Shown: piece after piece, positions 44,261 to 54,384 of the stretch | Layout of the letters: every line of letters begins with the position of its first letter | Position numbering within the stretch: the first letter of the stretch is position 1 | Source of the DNA: Rhizobacter sp. | GTDB lineage: Bacteria > Pseudomonadota > Gammaproteobacteria > Burkholderiales > Burkholderiaceae_C | DNA: 64,000 nt | Assembly: GCA_025350965.1 (NCBI GenBank) | Contig: JANXWV010000129.1 | Span: 1 to 64,000 of the forward strand | Direction: 5' to 3' | Position numbers and translations under genes: made by a program | The notes under the pieces: generated by a model | What the model was told of the DNA's origin: nothing | What the model saw: the letters and a program-made list of their open reading frames with translations, nothing else | Database searches by the model: none

Positions 44261-44830
44261 CTTGCCCTGCCAGTAGCGAATCATCAGGAAGCCGCCGAGC
44301 ATGCCGCCCAGGTGCGCGAAGTGGGCCACGCCTTCCTGCGTTCCCGTCACGCCGAGGAAGAGCTCGAGCCCGCCGTAGAGCGCCACGAACACCTTGGCCT
44401 TCATCGGGATCGGCGGGAACAGCGGCATGATCGTTCTGTTGGGGAACATCATGCCGAAGGCCAGCAACAGGCCGAACAGGCCGCCCGATGCGCCCACCGT
44501 CGGGTAGATCGAGCCGCTGAGTGCCGCCACTGCCAACTGTGCGGCTGCCGCCGTCAGCACGCTGGCCATGTAGAACTGGATGAAGCGCTTCGGGCCCCAC
44601 AGGCGCTCGAGTTCAGCGCCGAACATCCACAGGCCCAGCATGTTGAAGAACAGGTGCCCGATGCTGCCGTGCAGGAACGCATAGCTCACCACCTGCCAGG
44701 GCAAGAACCCGTGGCCGAGCGGCCACAAGGCCAGCAGGCGTGTGAACCAGGGGCCAAGAAAAAAATCGATGCAGAACGCGGCCACGTTGATGAGCAGCAG
44801 GGCCTGGGTGATCGGGGGCATCGGGGGCAT
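44243..44830 (-). CDS. Rhomboid family intramembrane serine protease
   Basis: A 195-residue six-helix rhomboid. VVSYAFLHGSIGHLFFNMLG carries the HxxxN region of helix 2, TVGASGGLFGLLLAFG the catalytic Ser in GASGG, and FAHLGGMLGGF the catalytic His. It should cleave membrane-spanning substrates. The C-terminus GKSPFGR and stop codon are the source of the 28-bp repeat that follows. Confidence 0.92.
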   Translation of the reverse strand: MPPMPPITQALLLINVAAFCIDFFLGPWFTRLLALWPLGHGFLPWQVVSYAFLHGSIGHLFFNMLGLWMFGAELERLWGPKRFIQFYMASVLTAAAAQLAVAALSGSIYPTVGASGGLFGLLLAFGMMFPNRTIMPLFPPIPMKAKVFVALYGGLELFLGVTGTQEGVAHFAHLGGMLGGFLMIRYWQGKSPFGR

Positions 44831-44986
44831 GTACGGGTGCGCACGCGGCGCAGGGCAGGTGGAAAGGCAAGGGCAGGCGAGAGTCTAAGTGTCGGGCGTG
44901 ACGGCGGGTTTTCAAGGGGAAGGGCCGGCCTGCGTCGGCTGGGAGCGCGGCTGCTCTGTGGCAGAATCGCGCCCTCTAGAGCACCA

Positions 44987-45071
44987 GCCTCGGTGGCGGA
45001 ATCGGTAGACGCGATGGACTCAAAATCCATTATCGAAAGGTGTGCCGGTTCGAGTCCGGCCCGAGGCACCA
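44987..45071 (+). tRNA. tRNA-Leu(CAA)
   Basis: An 85-base tRNA with encoded CCA. The acceptor stem pairs GCCTCGG with CCGAGGC. The anticodon stem ATGGA/TCCAT encloses the loop CTCAAAA, giving anticodon CAA. A long variable arm and the T-arm GCCGG-TTCGAGT-CCGGC are present, as expected of class II tRNA-Leu. CAGAAT at 44962-44967 may be the -10 of its promoter. cysM begins 44 bases downstream. Confidence 0.95.
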
Positions 45072-45115
45072 ACGTTCATCATCGCCCCCTGCGAGAACCG
45101 CCGCGAGGAAACCCG

Positions 45116-46033
45116 ATGAGTGAACCCACCCCCCGTTATTCGACCGTCGAAGACGTGATCGGCAACACGCCGCTCGTGCGCCTCGTGCGCATCCCGGGTG
45201 CCGACAACGAAGCGCGCGGCAACGTGATCCTCGGCAAGCTCGAGGGCAACAACCCGGCCGGCTCGGTGAAAGACCGGCCCGCCATCAGCATGATCCGCCG
45301 TGCCGAGGAGCGCGGCGAAATCACGCCGGGCGATACGCTGATCGAAGCGACTTCCGGCAACACCGGCATCGCGCTCGCGATGGCAGCGGCGATACGCGGC
45401 TACCGCATGCTGCTGATCATGCCGGAGGACTTGAGCATCGAGCGTGCGCAGACGATGAAGGCGTTCGGTGCCGAGCTCATTCTCACGCCGCGTTCGGGCG
45501 GCATGGAATACGCGCGCGACCTGGCCCTCCAAATGCAGCGCGACGGCAAGGGCCGTGTGCTCGACCAGTTCGCCAATGCCGACAACCCGCGCGTTCATTT
45601 CGAGACCACCGGCCCAGAGATCTGGCGCGACACGGGCGGGCGCGTCACGCACTTCGTCAGCGCCATGGGAACGACCGGCACGATCACCGGCGTGTCGAAG
45701 TTCCTGAAGCAGCAAAGCTCGGCGGTGCGCATCGTCGGTGCTCAACCGACCGAAGGCTCGCGGATTCCGGGCATCCGCAAGTGGCCCGCCGCGTACCTGC
45801 CGAAGATTTACGACCCGACCTGGATCGACGAGACGGTCTACGTCGGCCAGCTCGAAGCCGAGGAGATGGCCCGCCGCATGGCGCGCGAAGAAGGTGTGTT
45901 TGCCGGCATCTCGGCGGCCGGCGCGTGCTGGGTGGCATTGCAGATCGCGAAGACGGTCGAGAACGCAACGATTGTGTTCATCGTGTGTGATCGGGGCGAC
46001 CGTTACCTGTCGACCGGGGTGTTTCCAGCATGA
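45116..46033 (+). CDS. cysM: Cysteine synthase B
   Basis: A 305-residue PLP enzyme. Lys in NNPAGSVKDRPA binds PLP, ATSGNTGIALA is the substrate-binding loop, and GTTGTITGVSKFL the phosphate-binding loop. The start MSEPTPRYSTVEDVIGNTPL and the KDRP (not KDR-I) form fit CysM. It makes cysteine from O-acetylserine and sulfide or thiosulfate. Its stop overlaps the Nudix start. Confidence 0.94.
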   Translation: MSEPTPRYSTVEDVIGNTPLVRLVRIPGADNEARGNVILGKLEGNNPAGSVKDRPAISMIRRAEERGEITPGDTLIEATSGNTGIALAMAAAIRGYRMLLIMPEDLSIERAQTMKAFGAELILTPRSGGMEYARDLALQMQRDGKGRVLDQFANADNPRVHFETTGPEIWRDTGGRVTHFVSAMGTTGTITGVSKFLKQQSSAVRIVGAQPTEGSRIPGIRKWPAAYLPKIYDPTWIDETVYVGQLEAEEMARRMAREEGVFAGISAAGACWVALQIAKTVENATIVFIVCDRGDRYLSTGVFPA

Positions 46034-46596
46034 TCCAGGCGTTCAACTACTGCCCGAACTGCGCAACGCCGCTGCAGCTGATCACCCAGGCCGAAGACGG
46101 CGGCGACAAGGCGCGCATGCGCTGCCCGGCCTGCACGTTCACGCACTGGAACAACCCGACGCCGGTGCTCGCTGCGATCATCGAGATGGCCGACCGCGGC
46201 GGCATGGTGCTGCTGGCGCGCAATGCGGCCTGGTCGGGCCGCATGTTCGCGTTGATCACTGGCTTCATGGAGGCTGGCGAGACGCCCGAGGAAGGCATTG
46301 CGCGCGAGGTGCGCGAGGAAACGAACCTGACCGTCGACTCGCTCAAGCTCGTCGGCGTGTATGACTTCCAGCGCATGAACCAGATCATCATTGCGTATCA
46401 CGCTGTGGCGCGCGGCGCGATCGCCCTCTCGCCCGAACTGGCCGAGTACCGGCTGTACCGGCCGGAAGACATCAAGTGCTGGCGCGCCGGTACCGGCTAT
46501 GCGGTGGCCGACTGGCTGACTGCGCGCGGCATCACGCCGCAGTGGGTCGACCTGCCGCCGCAGCCTGTTGCTGATGTGGACCCGAGCGCCGACTAA
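46030..46596 (+). CDS. NUDIX hydrolase with N-terminal zinc ribbon
   Basis: A 188-residue NudC-like protein lacking the long N-terminal domain. CPNCA and CPACT form a four-Cys zinc ribbon. The Nudix box GFMEAGETPEEGIAREVREE is intact. NADH or other nucleoside diphosphate derivatives are likely substrates. It overlaps cysM by 4 bases. Confidence 0.9.
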   Translation: MIQAFNYCPNCATPLQLITQAEDGGDKARMRCPACTFTHWNNPTPVLAAIIEMADRGGMVLLARNAAWSGRMFALITGFMEAGETPEEGIAREVREETNLTVDSLKLVGVYDFQRMNQIIIAYHAVARGAIALSPELAEYRLYRPEDIKCWRAGTGYAVADWLTARGITPQWVDLPPQPVADVDPSAD

Positions 46597-46633
46597 ACTG
46601 CCGCATTCTCTCCAGAGTCAACAGGACGCCGAC

Positions 46634-46861
46634 ATGGAAGCCCAGAAAGAACTCGACACGCGTGGCTTGAACTGCCCATTGCCTATCCTGAAGGCGAAGA
46701 AGGCACTGGCGGACATGCGCAGTGGCGAGATCCTGCGCATCGTCGCCACCGATCCGGGTTCGATGCGTGACTTCCAGGCGTTTGCCCGGCAGACCGGCAA
46801 CGAGTTGCTGGAGCAGTCGAGCGCCAACGACGAGTTCATCCATTTCCTGCGCCGGCGCTGA
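46634..46861 (+). CDS. TusA/SirA family sulfur-carrier protein
   Basis: A 75-residue protein of the TusA family. The active-site Cys is in TRGLNCPLPILKAKKAL, and DPGSMRDFQAFARQTG is the second conserved block. TusA-type proteins relay persulfide sulfur, for example for tRNA thiolation or molybdenum cofactor. It follows cysM-nudix by 37 bases and suggests a small sulfur-related group. Confidence 0.92.
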   Translation: MEAQKELDTRGLNCPLPILKAKKALADMRSGEILRIVATDPGSMRDFQAFARQTGNELLEQSSANDEFIHFLRRR

Positions 46862-46894
46862 AGCGCGCTGCGAGCACGCTCCGAGCCGTGCAGG

Positions 46895-47761
46895 TCAGAT
46901 CGAAATCGTCTTCAGGTAGTCGCGAAAGCCCGGCCCGAGCACAGGGTGCGCCAAGGCGAGTTCCACGTTGGCCTGCAGGAAACCTTCCTTGCTGCCGCAG
47001 TCGTAGCGCTTGCCGTCGTAACGGTACGCGAACACCTTCTCGCGGCGCAGCAGGCCGGCGATCCCGTCGGTCAACTGGATCTCGTTGCCCACGCCGCGCT
47101 GCTGGTTCGCAATCTCGTGGAACACGCCAGGCGTGAGGATGTAGCGGCCCGCGACACCCAGCCGCGAGGGCGCGTCTTCGGGGGCGGGTTTTTCGACGAT
47201 GCGGCTCACGTCCATCAGCTTGTCGTTGATCGGCGTGCCGGCCACGATGCCGTAGCGCCGCGTCTGCTCGGCCGGCACTTCTTGCACCGCGAGGATGGAC
47301 ACCCGCCACTCGTCGAACTGCTCGACCATCTGCTGCAGGATGGGCTTCTCGCCGACCATCAAGTCGTCGGCCAGCAACACCGCAAATGGGTGGTTGCCCA
47401 CGAGCCGCTGGCCGCACAACACGGCATGGCCCAGGCCCAGCGCCTGCGGCTGGCGCACGTAGATGCACTCCATGTCGTCGGGTTTCACGCTGCGCACCAC
47501 TTCGAGCAAGTCGGCCTTACCCGCCTGTTCAAGGGCTACCTCCAACTCGAACGTCATGTCAAAGTGGTCTTCGATGGGCCGCTTGTGGCGCCCCGTCACG
47601 AAGATCATCTCTCGCACCCCGGCGGCGTACGCTTCTTCTACGGCGTACTGGATCAGCGGCTTGTCCACCACCGGCAGCATTTCCTTGGGTTGGGCCTTGG
47701 TCGCGGGCAAGAAACGGGTGCCCAGACCGGCCACGGGAAATATCGCTTTGGTGACTAACAT
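46895..47761 (-). CDS. galU: UTP-glucose-1-phosphate uridylyltransferase
   Basis: A 288-residue nucleotidyltransferase making UDP-glucose. FPVAGLGTRFLPATKAQPKE is the nucleotide-binding signature, LPVVDKPLIQYAVEEA follows, and AVLLADDLMVG carries the metal Asp. It supplies sugar donors for envelope glycans, possibly including the pigment-cluster glycosyltransferase. It is divergent from the 2-hydroxyacid dehydrogenase-like gene across 102 bases. Confidence 0.95.
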   Translation of the reverse strand: MLVTKAIFPVAGLGTRFLPATKAQPKEMLPVVDKPLIQYAVEEAYAAGVREMIFVTGRHKRPIEDHFDMTFELEVALEQAGKADLLEVVRSVKPDDMECIYVRQPQALGLGHAVLCGQRLVGNHPFAVLLADDLMVGEKPILQQMVEQFDEWRVSILAVQEVPAEQTRRYGIVAGTPINDKLMDVSRIVEKPAPEDAPSRLGVAGRYILTPGVFHEIANQQRGVGNEIQLTDGIAGLLRREKVFAYRYDGKRYDCGSKEGFLQANVELALAHPVLGPGFRDYLKTISI

Positions 47762-47863
47762 TTACTTACAATCCTTGTTGATGGCAGTGGCTTTCGCGGG
47801 TGATTCTTGCATGGCGCCTGGTGTCAGAGCGGCACCCGGAACTCGCCAAAGGCGACAAAGCGC

Positions 47864-48841
47864 ATGGATTTGTTGATCGTCGAACCGCTCGAAGCCGAAG
47901 TCATGCAGTGGCTCGCCGCGCGCTATGCACTGCGCTTTGCCCCCGAGCTGGCGGACGACCCGCGGGCGTTTCGGCAAGCCTTGTACAACGTGCGCGCCAT
48001 GATCGTGCCTCCCACCGTCACGCTCGATGCCCAGGCCCTGCACTTCGCCCCGGTCCTGCGCGCCGTGGGGCGGGTCAGTGCAGGGGCCGAGAACATCGAC
48101 CTCGACGCTTGCGCACGGGCGCGCGTGGAAGTGGTTCGCGGCCTCACGGCCACTGCGCAAGCCGAGGCCGAGTTCATGATCGGAGCGCTCTTGTCGATGC
48201 TGCGCCGCGTGCCCGTGGCCGGCTCGGACGGTATGCGCGTGGGCCGTGAACTGGGGGCAGCCACCGTCGGGTTGATCGGCATGGCGCCGGCGGCCCGGTC
48301 GATGGCGAAGATGCTCGCGGGCTTCGGCTCCAGGATGGTCGGCTACGACCCATCGCTGCACGCGAGCGATACGCTCTTCGAACGCTGGCGCGTGCGCCCT
48401 TTGGGCTTGCGCGACCTGCTGGAGCAAAGCGACGCCGTGTGCGTGCAGCTCAGCTACTTCAGCCGTTACCACGGCCTGCTCGGCGAGCGCTTCCTGCCGT
48501 TCTGCAAGCCGAACCAGGTCATGGTGAGCATCGGCCACTCGGCGCTGTTCGATGAAGCGGCATTGGCGCAGGCCTTGACCCGCGGCCACCTGAGCGCGGC
48601 CTGGCTCGACAGCCTGGAGCCGGGCGCGCTGGACCCGGGCCGCCCGCTCTCGGGGATCGAGAACCTGCAGATCACGCCGCGCGTGGCCAGCACCACGCGC
48701 GAGTCGCGGCTGCGCAGCGCGTGGGCGGTGGTCAAGCGCATCGACGAGGTGCTGCGAGCCGGCGGCCCCTCGCAGCGCGATTTCAGCGAGACGGTGCCAA
48801 GCGTGCCAGCTGATCTTGCAGACGAGCCACAGTGGCCGTGA
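47864..48841 (+). CDS. Degenerate D-2-hydroxyacid dehydrogenase-like protein
   Basis: A 325-residue protein with the D-2-hydroxyacid dehydrogenase fold ([25 protein letters not shown]). Key residues look lost. The Rossmann loop reads [13 protein letters not shown] instead of GxGxxG. The catalytic Arg block reads [11 protein letters not shown], with His for Arg. The catalytic His block reads TPRVAST, with Arg for His. It may be a non-catalytic or repurposed NAD-binding protein. Its last 59 bases overlap the convergent valS 3' end. Confidence 0.82.
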   Translation: MDLLIVEPLEAEVMQWLAARYALRFAPELADDPRAFRQALYNVRAMIVPPTVTLDAQALHFAPVLRAVGRVSAGAENIDLDACARARVEVVRGLTATAQAEAEFMIGALLSMLRRVPVAGSDGMRVGRELGAATVGLIGMAPAARSMAKMLAGFGSRMVGYDPSLHASDTLFERWRVRPLGLRDLLEQSDAVCVQLSYFSRYHGLLGERFLPFCKPNQVMVSIGHSALFDEAALAQALTRGHLSAAWLDSLEPGALDPGRPLSGIENLQITPRVASTTRESRLRSAWAVVKRIDEVLRAGGPSQRDFSETVPSVPADLADEPQWP

Positions 48842-51629
48842 ACTCGGCGACCCGCTGCTGTTCCTGAGCCACCACGGCGGCCGGCGCACGCGCCACGAAC
48901 GATTCGTTCGCGAGCTTGGCGTTCGCCTTGGCCACTTCGCCCTGCAGGCGTGCCACTTCCTTGCCCAGGCGCTCGGTTTCTGCGGCCACGTCGACCTCGA
49001 CGTGCAAGGCCACGCGTGATTCGCCTTGCACCGCCACGGCGGCGCTGCTCGTGGCCTGCGTGAACGAGGCCTCGTCGGTGAACTGCTTGACCTCCGACAG
49101 CCGCGCCAGCGTCTTCAGTGCCGGCGTGGCCTGCTCGACGAACACCTCGTCACCGATCACGTAGAGCGGCACGCGCGCACCCGGTGGCAGGTTCATCTCG
49201 CTGCGCAGCACGCGGGTCGCGCCGACCAGCGCCTTGAACTTGGCCACCCAGGAATCAGATGCCGCATCGACGCGGTCGAGCTGCGCCTTCGGGTACGGCG
49301 CAAGCACGATGCTGTCGGCCGAGCCCGCCACCTTGCGGCCCGCGACCACGGCCACTGTTTCCCACAGCTCGGCCGTGATGAACGGCGTGATCGGGTGCAG
49401 CAGGCGCAGCACCGTCTCGAGCGTGCGGATCAGCGTGCGGCGCGTGGCACGTTGGTGAGCGTCCGTGCCGTGCTGGATCTGCACCTTGGCGATCTCGATG
49501 TACCAGTCGCAGTATTCGTCCCACACGAACGAGTAGATCGCACTCGCAACAACGTCGAGCCGGTAGTCAGTGAAGCCCTGTTCCACGGCGGCTTCCACGC
49601 GCTGCAACTCGCTGCTGATCCATTTGTCGGCTGCGCTGAACTTCAGGTAGCCATGGGCGGGTTGGCCGGGGGCGCATTCGGCCTTGGTGTGCTCCTTCAG
49701 GCCACAGTCGTGGGCCTCGCAGTTCATCAGCACGAACTTGGTCGCGTTCCAAAGTTTGTTGCAGAAGTTGCGGTAGCCCTCGCAGCGCTTCGTGTCGAAC
49801 GCGATGCTGCGGCCCAGGTTCGCGTAGCTCGCCATCGTGAAGCGCAAGGCATCAGCGCCATAGGCCGGCATGCCCTGCGGGAACTCCTTGCGCACCCGCG
49901 CAGCGACCTTCGGTGCCGTGTCGGGCTTGCGCAGGCCGACGGTCGATTTGGCCACCAGCGTGTCGATGTCGCAGCCCTGGATCAGGTCGACCGGGTCGAG
50001 CACGTTGCCTTCGGACTTGCTCATCTTCTTGCCCTCGGCATCGCGCACCATGCCGTGGATGTAGACCGTCTCGAACGGCACGCGGCCGGTGAAGTGCGTG
50101 GTCATCATGATCATTCGGGCGACCCAGAAGAAGATGATCTCGTAGCCCGTCACGAGCACGCTCGACGGCAGGAAGAGGCGCATCTCCGGCGTCTCGTCAG
50201 GCCAGCCGAGCGAAGAGAACGGCACCATCGCGGACGAGAACCAGGTGTCCAGCACATCGGGGTCGCGGGTCAAAACGCCGGCGTAGCCGGCCGCAGCAGC
50301 CTTCGCGCTGGCAGCGGCTTCATCGACCGCCACGAACACCTCGCCGCTCGTGCCGTACCACGCGGGGATCTGGTGGCCCCACCACAACTGGCGCGACAGG
50401 CACCAGTCCTGGATGTTCTTCATCCACTGGTCGTAGGTGTTGACCCAGTTCTCGGGCACGAACTTCACCTGCCCCGAGGCCACCGCGTCGATGGCCTTTT
50501 GCGCAATGCTCTTGCCATCGGGCGCAACCTTGGTCACGGCCATGAACCACTGCTCGGTCAGCATCGGCTCCACGATCTGCCCGGTGCGGGCACAGCGCGG
50601 CACCATCAGCTTGTGCTTCTTCACCTCGACGAGAAGGCCCTGCGCATCGAGGTCGGCGACGACTTGTTTGCGCGCCTTGAACCGGTCCAGCCCGCGATAG
50701 GCCTCGGGCGCGTTGTCGTTGATGGTCGCGTCGAGCGCCAGCACGCCGATGATCGGCAGGCCGTGGCGCTGCCCGACCGCGTAGTCGTTCGCGTCGTGCG
50801 CGGGCGTGACCTTGACAACGCCGGTGCCGAACGCGCGGTCGACATAGTCGTCGGCGATCACCGGAATCGTGCGGTTGCACAAAGGCAGCACCACTTGCTT
50901 GCCGACGAGCGCGGCGTAGCGTTCGTCTTCCGGGTGCACCATCACCGCCACGTCACCGAGCATGGTTTCGGGCCGGGTGGTGGCCACCACCACGTCACCG
51001 GAACCGTCGGCCAACGGGTAGCGGATGTGCCACAGGAAACCGTCTTCCTCTTCACTCTCGACCTCGAGGTCGGACACCGCCGACTTGAGCACCGGGTCCC
51101 AGCTCACCAGGCGCTTGCCACGGTAGATGAGCCCTTGCTCGAACAGCTGCACGAAGGTGCTCGTCACCACGTCGGACAGCTTCGGGTCCATGGTGAAGTA
51201 CTCGTGCGCCCAATCGACGCTGGCGCCCATGCGGCGCATCTGCTGCGTGATGACCGAGCCCGACTTCTCCTTCCACTCCCATACCTTCGCAACGAAGTTC
51301 TTGCGGCCGAGGTCTTGCCGGCTCGTACCCTGCTGTTCCAGCTGCCGTTCGACGACGATCTGCGTTGCGATGCCCGCGTGGTCGGTGCCCGGCACCCACA
51401 GCGTGTTGTCGCCGCGCATGCGGTGGTAGCGCGTGAGCGCGTCCATGATGGTCTGGTTGAAGCCATGCCCCATGTGGAGCGTGCCGGTCACGTTGGGCGG
51501 TGGCAGCTGGATGCTGAACGATGGTTTGGCGGTATCGAGCGTCGGTGCATAGACACCGCTTTGCTCCCACAGCGGCGCCCAATGCGCCTCGATGGCGGCG
51601 GGCTCGAATGATTTGGCAAGTTCGGTCAT
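48783..51629 (-). CDS. valS: Valyl-tRNA synthetase
   Basis: A 948-residue class I synthetase. [15 protein letters not shown] holds the HIGH motif, [17 protein letters not shown] the KMSKS loop; the editing domain and a C-terminal coiled coil ([17 protein letters not shown]) are present. The ATG at 51629 gives the family start [17 protein letters not shown]; a longer frame upstream is not homologous-looking. TACAAT on the minus strand at 51714-51719 may be its -10 box. Confidence 0.96.
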   Translation of the reverse strand: MTELAKSFEPAAIEAHWAPLWEQSGVYAPTLDTAKPSFSIQLPPPNVTGTLHMGHGFNQTIMDALTRYHRMRGDNTLWVPGTDHAGIATQIVVERQLEQQGTSRQDLGRKNFVAKVWEWKEKSGSVITQQMRRMGASVDWAHEYFTMDPKLSDVVTSTFVQLFEQGLIYRGKRLVSWDPVLKSAVSDLEVESEEEDGFLWHIRYPLADGSGDVVVATTRPETMLGDVAVMVHPEDERYAALVGKQVVLPLCNRTIPVIADDYVDRAFGTGVVKVTPAHDANDYAVGQRHGLPIIGVLALDATINDNAPEAYRGLDRFKARKQVVADLDAQGLLVEVKKHKLMVPRCARTGQIVEPMLTEQWFMAVTKVAPDGKSIAQKAIDAVASGQVKFVPENWVNTYDQWMKNIQDWCLSRQLWWGHQIPAWYGTSGEVFVAVDEAAASAKAAAAGYAGVLTRDPDVLDTWFSSAMVPFSSLGWPDETPEMRLFLPSSVLVTGYEIIFFWVARMIMMTTHFTGRVPFETVYIHGMVRDAEGKKMSKSEGNVLDPVDLIQGCDIDTLVAKSTVGLRKPDTAPKVAARVRKEFPQGMPAYGADALRFTMASYANLGRSIAFDTKRCEGYRNFCNKLWNATKFVLMNCEAHDCGLKEHTKAECAPGQPAHGYLKFSAADKWISSELQRVEAAVEQGFTDYRLDVVASAIYSFVWDEYCDWYIEIAKVQIQHGTDAHQRATRRTLIRTLETVLRLLHPITPFITAELWETVAVVAGRKVAGSADSIVLAPYPKAQLDRVDAASDSWVAKFKALVGATRVLRSEMNLPPGARVPLYVIGDEVFVEQATPALKTLARLSEVKQFTDEASFTQATSSAAVAVQGESRVALHVEVDVAAETERLGKEVARLQGEVAKANAKLANESFVARAPAAVVAQEQQRVAEFTATVARLQDQLARLAPSR

Positions 51630-51713
51630 GGCGGGTGGCAGGCAAGGATGTCGGCGGCGCGGAGGCGGCTCGCGGCGGTACGGCTTGCCAAGGTGCAAGC
51701 AAAGGCAACCCTC

Positions 51714-51719
51714 ATTGTA
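51714..51719 (-). promoter_or_regulatory. Candidate -10 box of valS
   Basis: Reads TACAAT on the minus strand, 85 bases upstream of valS, in the 151-bp gap shared with the S41 protease gene. The -35 is weak. Confidence 0.4.
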
Positions 51720-51780
51720 AATTGGGGGGTGCCGGCTGGTACTCTTTGCGCTGCACTCATCGCAAACCAATGGACGCCCC

Positions 51781-53136
51781 ATGCCGATCACTCGCCACCC
51801 CACGCCCACCGCCACGGCCCGAACATTGATCGTCGCTGGGCTTGCGGCCGGCTTGCTGGCCGCGTGCGGCGGCGGGGGCGGTGACACCGGCTCGGCGACC
51901 ATTGCCGCGGCCTGCGATGTCGACTCGCAAAAGACCTGGCTGCGCGACTACATGCTCGACAAGTACTACTGGAGCGGCACCTCGCCCAACCCCGCACCGG
52001 CCGGCTACGCGACCGTCGCCGACTACCTGGACGCGCTGCGCTTCCCGGGCGACGCAGCCGTGCCGCGCGACCGCTGGAGCTACATCCAGGACACGGCCTC
52101 CTACAGCCGGTTCTTCGGTGCCGGCCAGACGCTCGGCTATGGCCTTCAGGTCAACGGCCGCGAGCTGCAATTGCCGCTGCGTGCGCGCTATGTCGAGCCG
52201 CAGTCACCGGCGGCGCAGGCGGGCATCACCCGTGGCGACACCATCGTGTCGGTGAACGGCCGCACGGCGGCCGACATCGTCGGCGCGAACGACTTCTCGG
52301 CGCTGTCGCCGGCCAACGCGGGCGACACGGTCACCGTGGTGATCGCGTCGGCCTCGGGCACGCGCAGTGTGGTGCTGAGCGCTGCCGTCTACAGCCTGGT
52401 TCCGGTCTCGACGACCCAAGTGCTCACGCTGTCAGACGGGCGCAAGGCCGGCTACCTGTTCCTGAAAGACTTCGTGTCCCAGGCCGAGGCGCCGCTGGCG
52501 CAGGCGCTTGCCGAGTTCAACAAGGCCGGCGCAACCGAACTGATTCTCGACCTCCGCTACAACGGTGGCGGGCTGGTGTCGACCGCAGCGCTGCTTGCAT
52601 CGCTGATCGGCGGCAGCGCCGACAACGGCCGCGTGTTCGCCACGCTCAACTTCAACTCAGCCAATGCGGCGTCGAACCGCTCGTATGTGTTCAGTGCCAA
52701 CGCGGCCTCGCCGTTCACCCGCGCCGTTGTGCTGACCGGTGTACGCACCTGCTCTGCGAGTGAACTGGTGGTCAACGGCCTGAAGCCGCACATGAATGTG
52801 GTGACCATCGGCGCGGCCAGTTGCGGCAAGCCCTTCGGGTTCGTTCCGAAAGACTCGTGCGGCAGCACCTACAGCGCCGTCAACTTCGAGTCGTTCAACG
52901 CCGCCGGTCAGGGCCGCTACTACGACGGCATTGCGGCAACCTGTTCGGTCGCGGAAGACTTCACGCGTGCGCTCGGCGACCCGGCGGAAGTGCTGACTGC
53001 GGCGGCGGCCAACTACATCGTCAATGGCGCCTGCCCGGCCGCCAGCAACGCCCAACCTCGCCCGTCGGCATTCACGGCACGCCAGCGCGCGGCGGTGGTC
53101 GAGCCCGGCGACCGGCAGGGCATGTGGGCTCAGTGA
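51781..53136 (+). CDS. S41 (C-terminal processing) family peptidase lipoprotein
   Basis: A 451-residue lipoprotein: signal peptide with lipobox LLAAC and a Gly-rich tether. A PDZ domain ([20 protein letters not shown]) leads into the tail-specific protease domain, with [12 protein letters not shown] and the nucleophile Ser in [14 protein letters not shown]. Several cysteines in the C-terminal half may form disulfides. It probably degrades proteins in the periplasm or at the outer membrane. No obvious partner is adjacent. Confidence 0.9.
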   Translation: MPITRHPTPTATARTLIVAGLAAGLLAACGGGGGDTGSATIAAACDVDSQKTWLRDYMLDKYYWSGTSPNPAPAGYATVADYLDALRFPGDAAVPRDRWSYIQDTASYSRFFGAGQTLGYGLQVNGRELQLPLRARYVEPQSPAAQAGITRGDTIVSVNGRTAADIVGANDFSALSPANAGDTVTVVIASASGTRSVVLSAAVYSLVPVSTTQVLTLSDGRKAGYLFLKDFVSQAEAPLAQALAEFNKAGATELILDLRYNGGGLVSTAALLASLIGGSADNGRVFATLNFNSANAASNRSYVFSANAASPFTRAVVLTGVRTCSASELVVNGLKPHMNVVTIGAASCGKPFGFVPKDSCGSTYSAVNFESFNAAGQGRYYDGIAATCSVAEDFTRALGDPAEVLTAAAANYIVNGACPAASNAQPRPSAFTARQRAAVVEPGDRQGMWAQ

Positions 53137-53200
53137 AGCGGCTTGACCACACGCGGCGCGCCTGGCCCGGCCGCGCGCTGCGCGCATCACTGATCACGCG

Positions 53201-54178
53201 TCACATCAGCAGGTGCTCGCCCGCGTTGTCGCCGCCCAGGATCACGTAGTTCACCTTGCGGATGTCGGCGAGCCGGGTGCCGCCAGCGTAGCTGATCGAG
53301 CTTTGCACGTCTTCGCGCATCTCGCGCAGCGTGTCGGCCAACTTGCCCTTGATCGGCTCGAGAATGCGCTTGCCCTCGACGTGTTTGTACTCGCCCTTGT
53401 TGAAGTCCGAGGCCGAGCCGTAGTACTCCTTGAAGAGCTTGCCATCGACCTCGACCGTCTGGCCCGGTGACTCTTCATGCCCCGCGAACAGCGAGCCGAT
53501 CATCACCATGGCCGCGCCGAAGCGCACGCTCTTCGCAATGTCGCCATGGTCGCGAATGCCGCCGTCCGCAATGATGGGCTTGGTGGCGACACGCGCGCAC
53601 CACTTCAGCGCCGACAACTGCCAGCCGCCCGTGCCGAAGCCGGTCTTGAGCTTCGTGATGCACACCTTGCCCGGGCCGACGCCGACCTTGGTGGCATCGG
53701 CGCCCCAGTTCTCCAGGTCGATCACCGCTTCGGGCGTGGCCACGTTGCCGGCAATGACGAACGCACCCGGCAGCTTCGCCTTGATGTGCTCGATCATCCG
53801 GTGCACGCTGTCCGCGTGGCCGTGCGCGATGTCGATGGTGATGTAGTCGGCGCCCACGCCGTCGGCAGCCAGCCGGTCGATCATCGCGTAGTCGGGCGCC
53901 TTCACGCCCGCACTGAGCGACACGATCAAGCCCTTGTCGCGCATGCGGTGCGCGTAGGCCACGTTGTCGATGTCGAAGCGGTGCATCACGTAGAAGTAGC
54001 CGTTCGCGGCCAGCCATTCGGTGATGGGCTCGTCGACCACCGTCTTCATGTTCGCCGGCACCACCGGCAGCTTGAAGCTGTGCGCGCCGAACTGCACCGA
54101 GGCGTCGCATTCGCTGCGGCTGTCCACGCGGCACTTGCGCGGCAGCAGCAACACGTTGTCGTAGTCGAAGATTTCCAT
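53201..54178 (-). CDS. guaC: GMP reductase
   Basis: A 325-residue IMPDH/GMPR TIM-barrel enzyme reducing GMP to IMP with [25 protein letters not shown] contains the catalytic Cys loop (GPGKVC) and [20 protein letters not shown] the phosphate site. It lacks the CBS domains of IMP dehydrogenase. Length and blocks match the Gram-positive-type GuaC also found in some proteobacteria. The 206-bp gap upstream, before uvrD, holds nothing I can name. Confidence 0.92.
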   Translation of the reverse strand: MEIFDYDNVLLLPRKCRVDSRSECDASVQFGAHSFKLPVVPANMKTVVDEPITEWLAANGYFYVMHRFDIDNVAYAHRMRDKGLIVSLSAGVKAPDYAMIDRLAADGVGADYITIDIAHGHADSVHRMIEHIKAKLPGAFVIAGNVATPEAVIDLENWGADATKVGVGPGKVCITKLKTGFGTGGWQLSALKWCARVATKPIIADGGIRDHGDIAKSVRFGAAMVMIGSLFAGHEESPGQTVEVDGKLFKEYYGSASDFNKGEYKHVEGKRILEPIKGKLADTLREMREDVQSSISYAGGTRLADIRKVNYVILGGDNAGEHLLM

Positions 54179-54384
54179 GGTGTGGGCAGTGTGCGCAGTG
54201 AACACAGTGAAGGCGGGCGCCTGATTATGGTGTTGGCCAACCGGGGCGACACAGGAGCCAGCCACTGCGCAAGTTGCGTCTGCGCATCGCCGCCGACACC
54301 ATCCTCCACCCGACGTGTTCGTCACCTGCGACGCGGGCGAAGGAGCTGCCGGCGTGACCGCAGGCCGTACCCGACAATCGGGTG

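Noticed and set aside
49026-51611. An 861-codon open frame on the plus strand
   Set aside because: It is antisense to valS, whose signature motifs are all present; His/Arg/Asp/Gly-rich composition marks it as a shadow.
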